DNA of 64,000 nucleotides, taken from assembly GCA_008921705.1 (NCBI GenBank), contig VFFE01007789.1, positions 1,784,195-1,848,194 on the forward strand, given 5' to 3'. Shown here piece by piece: positions 1-10,982 of this stretch (its first letter is position 1; the number at the start of each line of letters is the position of its first letter). The position numbers and the translations under genes were made by a program. This DNA is from Burhinus oedicnemus (Eukaryota; Chordata; Aves; Charadriiformes; Burhinidae). The notes beneath the pieces are model-generated. The model was not told where the DNA came from. It worked only from the letters and a program-made list of their open reading frames with translations, and did not search any database.

Positions 1-3000
1 GCACTAACAGATAATAGAATTCCACCAAAACTGAGGAAAAAATTAGAACATTTTTTCATACTTTCATACAATGTTTAAATCTATACAATTTTAAATGCAA
101 AATATTAACTGCATAACAGCTTCTCTAGATTTGGGTTGTAAATTTTTTTTTTTTTTAATAGCTTACTACAAGGTTGCATTACAAGTACGTTACAAAAGTA
201 CAATTCTTTTCCACTTTAATTTGCTTTGTTGACTGCTATAGGTCATTGCAAGGAAGCCAAGTAATGCAAAGGAATTAAACTGTTTAATTTTTCTGTTTAA
301 AATAACTTAAGAAAACAGTTTTTAACATAATTACCTTGTTCTTTTGCCTTCATTTTGTAAGATATGGAAAGGAACATACTCTAGTCTTTGAAAGAAGGAA
401 AATACTGCCAACAAAAGTGGTTAAATAGCATTCAGAATGACATACATCACAAAGTCAAGGAAATTCAAATGGAAAACCTCAGATTCTTAAACCACGGCCT
501 ATGAACATCCAATAAAAATATTTCAGTAGGCTTTATACAAGGACGGTGGTCATCTCCAGAGATCCCCAGACTACAAGTTAGCATTGCATGTAAAATGTTC
601 CACTACATGGAGATAATTAGGAAGACACATCTGTCCGGTGTAAATGATTTCTTGCTCTTCTCGGTTCAGTATAACGTTCATGCCATTTTGTCTCATTACT
701 TTTGTTCATGTTGGATGAAATGGCCATCAGAACAATGGATATTAATAACATACAATACGTGTAGACTGAGGTAACATTTCTTACGCACTGCAGCCTCAGA
801 CACTGTGGAGGCTGGGCTTCAGATGCCTACTCTCTTCATTTTCTAAATTAAAAGCTTTATTGCGTTTAGAATGTATGGGAAGTTACACATGCTTCTTTCT
901 CAGTGAGAGGGTATTGCTTTGCTTTTATTCCTTGTATTTGGTCAATTTTACATAGCAGACATAGTGAAGATTCAGCAAATAAATCTGATTAGCTGAAAAG
1001 AACAATCAGACAGTTACATAGGTAGTTCAGCATTTAGAACCTCTGCTGACAGGGAATCTAAATGCAGTCCCTTCATACATTTCTTATACCCTGCTGCTCC
1101 TTCTGTACCTGTCTTTATGGTTGTTAATATCTTATTGAGTGCGTTGACTTTACCCTATTTAAAGGTATTGTGTTTTGGTCAGTTTAGCTTCACCTGTTGT
1201 TGGTACATGGGCAACATGCTATGCTGGTCCAGACCATACACTCCAGTGACCACCTGGCTGCGGGAAAGGTGTGCTTAGCACTGCATGCACCTCACAGCCT
1301 TGGATCATCCGGAGCAGGGGCTCTGCTGGCACAGACCACAGTTCTCTCCCTGCCTCCACATGGGGCATCCATTGGAAGGAAGCTTGACTCTTGCACTGGA
1401 GCACTGGTGGGTCAGGATTTAACCTTTGTGATAGCAGCAGCTGTAATTGAACCCAGTTCGGCCAACCATTTGAAATGAATCTACCAAGATGATCTCCTGT
1501 AACAACCTAACCAAGATAAAAGACTTTGAATATCTAGAAGGCTGGACTATATTTCTGTATAGTCTAGGATAATTAACTTACTAAATAGAAAAACATTTAA
1601 TTAACTATGGAAGACAGCATAGAAATAAAAGTTTTAATAAGGAACTCTTTGCCAGCCATGGTCTTTACAGTGCAGCTCATTGCTTCCAGTGTTTGTTTCA
1701 GTTAACCGACTGAGCTGCAGCAAGCTCCACTTAAGTGCCCTTGGGTCTCTAGGTGGTTCCTTCCATTCTTTAGAGTCCTGTCCAGCTGCTTATCCTCTGC
1801 ATGAACTGCAGCTCCTAGCTCAGAGCTGCAGCTCACCAGTCTAAACCCCTTCCAGCCTCTGCAACCTTCTCTCTCAAACCTGCCTCAGGGCCTCTCTCCT
1901 ACCACACTTGACCCCTCCTGACCCAGAGTATATACCTGGCATATAGCTGAGAGCACACAAAACTATTTCCATCTGTCACAACAGTGTAGAAACAACTGTT
2001 AGAGATGTCAAGTTCTTGGGGGGGAGGGGAGACGGGTGCTAGGGGGAAGGGTGTTGTTGCTACTGTCAGCACTGCAGAAGTTATCAAGTATATTATAACT
2101 TCTTGCTGATATAAGCTTTGTAAAGCAAATATGTGAGGTGTCTTTTGGAAAAGAAATAGCAATGAAATCTTAATCTACATTCATATTGTAATACCTGACT
2201 GAACTGAAAACGGGGTAGTAGAATCCAGACAGGGGTGTGCCTGATGGAGACTACGCAATTCCTGAACTCCCTGGTGCAGGCAGTCTGCAGGGGAACCGGA
2301 GGGGTGCTGCAGGCACAAGGTAGAAAGATACAGGGCTTTCAGAATGAGTCACTGCACAAGATATCACATCAGCAAAGCACTCTTTGTCATGAATTTCTAT
2401 ATGAAGATACTTAATTTGTCACTTTGTCATACTACCTTCATGCTGTCTTTACTGAGGCCTTTCAATATCCTTTCAATTTTTGCATTTCTGAAAAGAGAAA
2501 GGTCCTATTAATGCCTTAAAGTCAGAAGCAAAAAAACTTACTAGAACAAATTTGCCAAACCGAAGCCAGAATTAAAACAAAAGAAAACCTGCGTAAAAAT
2601 AGCTATTGTTTTACTTCAACAAACACTTTCAAAAAACACCATTTCCTACAATGTGCCAACTTTTACATAAAATCAATATTTGAAGGCGGAGATGCAAACA
2701 TTAAAGCATCAGTTATTGTCTAATGATTCCCTATTGGACCAAAATGATCCATTTTCCATACTTCCAATCTAAAAAACTACCTTCATATACAAATAAAGGC
2801 ATCTTTTATCCAAGGCTTAGATTTTACAATCAATAACCAACAACTTGTACTCTGTCCAAGTCTGTTTACACACAAAAAAAGCAGTTTCCCTGCTCCAGCT
2901 ATGAGTGAATGGACATGACATTATTTAAGTTTAATAAACAGAGGAGTAAAAGAAATAGTCTGATTTCTAATGAGATGCATACAAATGTATCTCAGAACAC

Positions 3001-6000
3001 AAAGTTTCTGGGAAAAATAACCCATAGCCATCCTCCTGTTATCATTTAACACCCAAGAATACTTGAATTTTCTAGAATAGCATACCTTTTTCACAGAAAT
3101 TGGCTTGATCAAGTAATGGTGGAAATCAAGATAGCAATCACATATTTGAGATCTGAGCTGTGGCACTGAAATAAGTTTTCAGCTTTTTCTTCTTTTCCCT
3201 GAGAGGCTATTAGATAAGAATTACATTTATCAAAGTTATCTTTCTTTACTGTAACCTATCCTTCAATGAGTATAAGCTTTAGTATATATCAGATAAGACT
3301 ATTTTAATTTTAACACTATAAATAGCGTAAGAAAACCTTTTAATATCTTGTAAAGGAAATGTAAATAGCATTGAGTCACTGACTATGTCTCCCATCATCC
3401 CAGAAAAAGTTAGTTTAGTCCTTAGAAGTAGAGCAAAACCTGCTTTTTTAATCTGCTCATTTGCACACTCTTTTATGCCTAATAGTCCACAACAAGCAAC
3501 CGTAAAACTTCTCCTGCATACATTACATTAAACTTTATGGCAAATATTGCTATCTTTTCTGATTCATGCTAAATTATTTTTCCACTCCTTTCAGATGATA
3601 TGTGAAGCCTCCCCTTTTCCAGGCTTGACTTCCTGATGGACAGCTGTTACCTCCTTTGTCGTTACCTTGGCATTTTACAGAGGGAAAGTAACCTGCTAAA
3701 AACAGGCAACCATTACTTGTACCATATGGCATCTGGAGTCTTTGAACACTAGGTAAATTCACACCCTGAGACACTGTAGTCCATATAGATTAAAAAAACT
3801 ACCAGGGCTGGAGTGCTGTTTATACACAAGGGAGCAGCAAGATCAGGGCTATCCCCTCAGCAAAAGTAAGCTGGGAGGTGAACCACAATGCTGGCCTGTG
3901 GCCTCACCAACATGATGCCATCCCGCAGCACTAGCGGTGGGCAAGCAGAGCAGGCAGGTGAGAGCCACAGCCTGGTGACCACTAGGCACACTGGGGCCAC
4001 AGTCCAGCCAGGGAGACCACACAGCCCCTCAGGAACAGGACTAGATCAGGCCCCAGCCTGAGTTTATGTGGAGTCCCTGTTCAGAGGAGGCCCCAGGTGA
4101 GGCTGCTCAGGGCAGTTAAGGCCTATTAGTGCACTCAGGCCTTTGACATTATTTACCAAAACCCTTTTTTCTTTAGGGTGCTGTATTTTTGTTATATTGC
4201 AACGTGCCACTCTGCACGCAAGTATTTTGCTATAAATGACACAGTTAGATATTATACCCATTTGGTACATAACACCCCGGCTTTTCGCAGAGTCATTCAT
4301 GGCTTTTCAGGTGTGGTTTGCATTAGAGTGGTGTATTTTTTACTAGAAGCTGCTTTATTATACAGTCATTCTTTAAGTATGTTTTTGGTACATTTCTGCA
4401 GTGCTTTATTTGTGAGTATGACGGTATTTTCAGCATATCAGTGCATATATCTGTGGGTATGTGAGTCAGAAAAGTACTTGTCAAAGTATCATTTTAAATT
4501 TACTTCTGCAGTGGCTTAAACTCCAGTGACTTCTTCCATGCAAGGTGCTACATTAATTCTTACCAGTAAGGTCACGTAGCTGACATCGTGCAAACATTGT
4601 GGCAGTTGAAATACATGGCTTCTGTAGTTTTCCTGCATTTTGAAGAACTTAAGGTTGATGTTTTGGGTTTGAGTTTATTTTAAACAAAAGTTTAGCAATG
4701 TTCCTTTTTGAAAATCACAGGGTTGTTTTGAAAACTCTTCCTTTCCCCACACTTTCTCCAGAGGAATTTGGTCTGTTGGAACATACTGTTTCACTTCTGA
4801 TGAGATCACTGCTATTATTGGCAAGTTAGCAGTTGATTATAAATAAAACACAAAAAAATCTCTAGTCCATATAATACTCTCAAAAAGTCACCAGCAGGTT
4901 ATATATAATACCATATATATCGTCTTCCAAATATACCTGTATTTTTTTGTAGCTAGAAAATTTCATTAGAACACATCTATGTTTTTACTTAATAAATATA
5001 CTCAACAGGTCTAGTAGACAGACAGTACATGCTTTTCTCCTAATGGCTTTGAAAGTCCAGCTTAACTGAATTAAAGAAAATGTTGAACCAGCAATGACAG
5101 AGACTTTTATGCTTTTGTGCTTCCAGAAGGAAGGTCACATGGAGATCCCAGCAGCTCTAAGGGACCCCAGGTTAATTCCTAATTAAAGTTCAGAAACAGA
5201 TTGGAGACATGCTAAGAAGCTTTGAACGCATTAATCAGAGACAAGTACATGCAGAAAGTATTTGTGCTATATCCAAGTAACAACATGACATGACGGTATG
5301 GTTTCTCTCTGGCATGCGTGTCCTGCCAGCTGTGAACTGGCCAACATCTATAACCACAGCTGTGACTACAGAGCTTGAGCTGAACTATCAGCTAAAATAC
5401 TTATGAGGTGATTTACTGGATCCTCAGCAGAGCTATCCTTAGAGGTGATGCTGCATGCAGGGGGCCTTCCTGCAATATCTGGGTTTTTACTTCTAGATTA
5501 ATATTAGTGCAAATGTGCTCGCATGTGCCACAGTCACACTTCATTTGGCCGTGCAGAGACATTCCTTTTGAGGGACGTGCTACTCTCAGAGGGGGAAGGA
5601 AAGACAGAGATGTTCCTGTTGTGTTGATCAGAGATGGAGCATTGTTAAAAACACTGAACCTGCCCAAAATGGCTTCTTTAGATCTTGTCAAATCAGCTTT
5701 ACATCAAATTAAGACCTCGCTAACACAGCCCTGTTTGGAAAGAATGATGTGTGTTTGTAAACATAGTCCACAGCTCTCTGTTACAAGCCCTGCAAACTCG
5801 TACCTTAGGTGATTTACACAGGCCTAAATCTAATCTTGTTCTGAACAGACACAAAGACAGCCTGGCTCCTCTCAAACTCTTAGCTTAAGCTACATACTTG
5901 CTTGCTTTGAGCAGCTCTCTGATTTCACTGAAGAAAACTGGATTTATCAAATCCAGTGGGAAATACTAGTGCAGAAGGCATAAAATATGTCACCAGCCTT

Positions 6001-6400
6001 GACAAATCTCTCCCAGTTTATCCACAGAAGAGTTTGTTTAAATCCCTTCGAGAAAGCCTTGCAAAATGTACCTATGTTCCTACTAGCTAGAGAAAATCTA
6101 GTAACAGCTGTGATAACCTAAGTACAGTAGGAGCAATTAGTGCCTTCATCAGGGAAGACATTATTCAGCTATGTCAAAACATGCAGGTTAGCTAATTATT
6201 TTCAGCTTCAAGGAATTATGTCAGCCTCAGCTAACTAGTTTTCAGGGCTCTGAGTGCATCAATAGGCCTTAATTGCCCAGATCAGCTTCTCCTGGGATCT
6301 CTACCCACACACCCTCTGCATAAAGCTATTTAAGAGCCATCTTTTAAGCTACTGTGCCTAGTGCTGTCTTTTGCCTGTTGATGGTGGTTTTGTTGTATCC
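1..6400. other. AT-rich non-coding stretch, no gene recognised
   Basis: No protein family could be recognised on either strand. Open frames here are short and lack family-like motifs. The stretch includes a T-run at about 148-160, a G-quadruplex motif (2018-2051, listed separately), a GC-rich block at about 3820-4120, and a segment at about 6230-6400 with a TATA-like tract near 6325. On the minus strand, 335-404 and 190-232 have splice-like borders around an open frame; this is described as a finding. Most likely intergenic, intronic or 3'UTR-like DNA. Confidence 0.6.
2018..2051 (+). other. G-quadruplex-forming motif
   Basis: Five G-runs of 7, 4, 3, 5 and 3 bases are separated by loops of 1, 4, 5 and 2 bases. 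This satisfies the usual pattern of four runs of at least three Gs with loops of 1-7. The surrounding sequence is AT-rich, so the G-run cluster stands out. The motif is seen directly; folding in the cell is inference. Confidence 0.75.
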
Positions 6401-6420
6401 NNNNNNNNNNNNNNNNNNNN
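6401..6420. other. assembly gap (20 N)
   Basis: Twenty consecutive N bases. The right flank begins with a C-rich tract (CCCCTCCCC). The uniform size of 20, identical to the second gap in this window, suggests a placeholder rather than a measured length. Confidence 0.99.
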
Positions 6421-8073
6421 CCCCTCCCCAGTGTGACCTCAGACCTGACCTAGTGCTTGTCTCATAATTGATGCCCTGGTGATTTTACAGTGAATGTTCT
6501 GTCTGTGGTCTATAGGACTGCATCCTTGTTGGTGAGGACACTCCTCCTGTGTGTGTTGTAGTTAGTCTTGTCTCCTTTTTTGATTTGCTTATGGACTAGC
6601 TCTGTTGTTGTTTCTTTCTGACGCTAGTCTACATGTATATCCTCTGAACTTAGCACACAGAAGTAAGTTACTCCACACTTAATGTGCTGTGTTAGCCTCT
6701 GTTTCTCTGCTGGTTCTAAAGGAAGGCTTCTGAGAAGCTGTTATGCTCAGATAGGAGGAATGGTTCCTATCATTGGTGTTCTGGTTCTTAATCCCTTGGT
6801 TGTTCATAACTAAATTTTGCTTAGGAAAAGCACTTTTTACTAGGTTGGCTCATTTTAGAAGTCCTGCCAGGCTGTGTAGTCTCACTTCTTTACTTAGCTT
6901 TATTGGGAAGCTTGGAGAAATGAATGTGTTCAGTAGAGTACTACTAACACTTACTTCATTTGTTTTAACAGAAAGGACTTATTAAGTTAAGCACACTGGA
7001 AAGTGAATGAAGATGGCTACACAGTAATCCAGGAATGCCTGAGATGATGCTGTTAAACGTGTGGGAAAGACAGATAAAAAGGAGGTAGGCTTTGTACTAC
7101 ACAGAAATGGTCGGTATGTTCTGCCTGTCATGTTGTTAACAGGAAATTATATTATGTATACTGCTATAATTCCCTCTGTCTTTGATGAGGAAAAAATGAA
7201 ATGTTTCTTATAATTAAAGATTTAGCTAGGGAAAAACACATTCTGTAGTGTTGTATGATCTAACAAACTCCCTGAGGATGAAGCTGTAATTGTGAGCAGC
7301 TTCCTTCCAAGGAGATAAAGGGGGGGGGGAATACAAGACTGTAATAGTATACACTTCATTACTGGATTTATGGCAAATTTCTAGACCTCTCAAACCTTAA
7401 ATTTGTGCTACTTAAATAATTATCCTCACTGTCTAAATATCATAAAGGTATATAGTGCAGGAAGGCTTCTAGCTAGGGTAGTAATTCTTCAACTTACTTA
7501 ATCTTTTGCGAACACAAGTAGAATATTCATCAGTCATTCCATATCTTTATGTGTAAGCTGAAAAGATTTGTTCAGAAATATATGACCTTTTTCCCCAAAA
7601 AACTATATAAAGTATTACTCTGTTCAAAATCAGATAAACTAGAGCTACAGGATATACAGTATCACTATTGATTATTACAGGAGTATTAAAGATTTGCCCA
7701 GAAACACCATCCTTCTCGTGATAAGAAAGCCTGCCTGCTGTTAAATATTTATCTAGTGTTTCAGAAACTGTATGTATAAACTGCTAGAATTGCTGAGTCT
7801 TCTAAGATGAATGCAGATAAGGACCCACTGAGCAGACTAGCATATTATGTTGTTGATTTGCCTTATTAAGGAGACTTTAAACTATTTGGGAATTCTCCAG
7901 CCTAACCATGAAAAACTAACTGGTATATCTTTGATATTAATCTCTGAATTAAGACTACTTAAACTTTGCTGTGCTAATACTGCAAACCGGAAGACCTGAA
8001 ATCCTAAAAGCTCATGTAGAGTTGCATCAAATAATTTGACTTCTTTTTAGCTTGTACTTCTAGCTTCGTAGCT

Positions 8074-8129
8074 AAAAAAAAAACCAACCAAACAAACAAA
8101 AAAAAAAAAACAAAAAACCAACAACCAAA
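8074..8129. repeat. A-rich low-complexity tract, (AAAC)n/(AACC)n-like
   Basis: Mostly A with regularly spaced C or CC interruptions. It could be the degenerate poly(A) tail of an old retroposed sequence or simple slippage. No recognisable retrocopy lies upstream, so the origin is open. Confidence 0.85.
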
Positions 8130-10930
8130 TAATTATAAGATTAAGAAAAATCAGAGTTTGTTTTCCATGTTGACAAAGAATTCATGTTACTACTGGGGAG
8201 TAACACTTTCTTGTTGTTACACTCTTCCAGGTAACCAGAATAGAATAGTGTGCTTTGCCAATCTTTCTTAGTATTCTTTCATTCTCAGTGGAAGGTCTTG
8301 TCCTATGCATTTGTTATTATAAAATTAGTTTCTTTCCATTATTACTGTACTCTGAGTTGATGCTAATGCTGCTGTCCCAATACATTTTATGAACTCCTAC
8401 GTTATCTATAATACTCCTTCCTTTCCAAAAACTTAAGAGTAATACATTGTATTTTGACTGTCAATTTTACCTGTTTGTAGCTTTAAACTTCCTGATCTCA
8501 AGGAATTCTGTTTATTCGTTATTTATCTGTTCATATAACTTTCATAAATATCTGTGGAATGCTGAAGTATTAGCCTTGATGGGCATAGAGCGCGTGCTCT
8601 GAGGCTGTACGTGGGGAAGAAGAGAGTTTAAGGGATTAGCTGTCCTGTATGTATTCCTGTGAAACAGTTGTGAGTTTCTGAGTTTCAGTGGACTGTGCTG
8701 TAGTAGATACTGATTTGTGCATTAAGGAAAAACATTCTGGTTGCATTTGCCTCATTGTTTATTCTGCAAGCTTTATTTTGCAAAGGTTGTTGAATTTCCT
8801 GAATAAATGATTAAAGCAAGTGTATTTTTTATAAGTCTTCATTTCGTTGCAGCTAGGAAAACACTTAAACATTTGCATTCCCACTGCTTTGCAAACACAG
8901 AACAAAGTATGTTCTAATCATAAGTATTTGTAAACTAAGATTTCACTCTGCTGAATGTAAATGGTTATAATGACTTTTATTGGATTCTCCCATAAATAGT
9001 TTTGTGTGCAGCCACAAGCTAATGGAGGACTAGAGTATAAATATTCATTACATCTCCCTTTAAAACCAAGGATTGTGTTTGCTTCTGAGGTTGTGGGCTC
9101 CTGGTGATGGATCTATTTATTTGACTTTCCAGAACTGTAAGATGAGATTTTATATATCTGGTAGCATCTGAAACTGGTATTTGGGCAGAAAGCTCTCAAA
9201 CAATTCCTTTGCACTAAGTAGGTAGCACAGTCAAAAAACTTTAGTTATTGATTGTTGATAAGTTACAAGCAACAGGGACTGGAAAGGAAGTCCATTTCTT
9301 ATGTTACATGTTCTCATACATGATCTAAAATTTTCTTTCTGAAGGATCTTATCTTTACTAAATCTCAGCCATAAGAGAAATTTATCTTAAACTAAAAATT
9401 TAAAACCAACCATTCCTTAAAAGGATTAAAACCAGCATTGCAGCCTTACTATGGAATTAATAGATAAGAATAAAAAAAATCATAAGGAGTAAAAATCAGG
9501 AACTTTAAGCACACTTTAAAGTGGGCTTTTCAAATACTAAACTATTGAAATAAGAATTCTCAGAAGAATGTGTCAGGCTTTATGGGCTGTCTCTACCTTC
9601 CCAGCCTGACTTCCCACAGGAATTGCTGGGAATATTCCAGGCCTGATCAAATCTTTCATGAGAAGACAAAAATGATGTTTGAAGCTCTTTCTGGTCCAGA
9701 CAGAGACTAGCAAGCCTCATACTAATATCCCCATGTTGTGAATAAGAACAGTCTATTCTCAAAAAAAATAGTGGATTTTTAGTGATATTTCTCATTGAAC
9801 AGGAAGGTTGTTTTCTCCTGAGAAACACTGGGGTGAAAAGCAATGAAGTGAGGACAGCAAAACAAGCTAATGACTTGAGTATGGATTGGCTACAAAAATA
9901 TTTTTGTTAATGTTTCTCATGTCAGAGGAGATCTAGCTCATGAGTTACTTGGGATTTAGTCATGAAGCTTAGGTTGTAGCAGAGAAACAAGGTACAGCCT
10001 AAGATTTTTTTATTTAGTGTATTTTAGTGATTTATAAGCCTCTTATTCTTTTAACTGCTATACTTTCAGACTTAGCTTTAAGTCACAGTTCCCTTATCCA
10101 TGTTATTTTAAAATACTGTATAAATAAAAATGGAGAAATGAGTTCTGTGAGTATATATTTCTAGATTGCGTTTGTAAGCATCCTGGAGCAAACTGTGTTC
10201 CAAAAGAAATTGTAAAAGAAAATGATAATTCTGATCCTGGGCCATTTAGGTAATGTGCAGAATGCTTCCATTCCTCTGTTACGTTTGGACCATGGTGTAA
10301 TTTGTGAAGGCAGAACTGGTAAGAAAGCAGTCAAAAAAGGACATGAAGGATAAGACAGTAGGCTAAAAAGCACTTTTTCGTGTAGACATGGGCTATACAG
10401 GGTAATACAAAGAAAAAAGTTTGCATTGATCTAATTCTCTCTGATATTATTTTGCATTATATTTTGTATTATTTTCAGAAATAACTGTATCTGTTTTTAT
10501 ATACATCTGGTACCAGTTGTTAATCTTACTTGGAGGACTGAGGCAAATTGTTGTATAAACCTAGGCATGTGTATAGATCTTTCTAGGAACAGGGCCTGGC
10601 TTTTGACAGGAAGATATAATTCAAATTAATAAAGGAAGAAAGTTCAGCATATGTAATGTGAAAAATGAAAGACTACAAAAAGTTTAAAATAAAAAGTATC
10701 TAAATATATAAATCGAAGATGTCTGTGATGGGGAGCCCTGGATCTTAAATGACCATTTATCTTCATCTTTAGGAATAATCTAAATTATATTACTGAATCT
10801 GTTCTTCCATCTCAACTGGTAAAACTGAGCGAAATCAGAGCTCCTGGAAACCATGGTTTTGTAGTGAAGAGTCAGCATAAAAGGAAATTGTGATGAATCT
10901 GAAACAAAGGGGACTGACAGAAGACTCTTT

Positions 10931-10982
10931 GGATATAATTGCACTTAACTGCAGTAGGATATAATTGCACTTAACTACAGTA
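10931..10982 (+). repeat. 26-bp tandem duplication (two copies)
   Basis: Two adjacent 26-bp units, 10931-10956 and 10957-10982, each starting GGATATAATTGCAC. They differ at one base (G to A near the end of the unit). The high identity suggests a fairly recent local duplication by replication slippage or repair. Confidence 0.95.

Noticed and set aside
1197..1478. 93-codon plus-strand frame
   Set aside because: No recognisable family and a local GC increase explains the absence of stops.
5408..5812. 134-codon plus-strand frame overlapped by a 92-codon minus-strand frame
   Set aside because: Residue content looks random, no motif or splice context was seen, and overlapping frames on both strands usually reflect a local lack of TA-rich stops.
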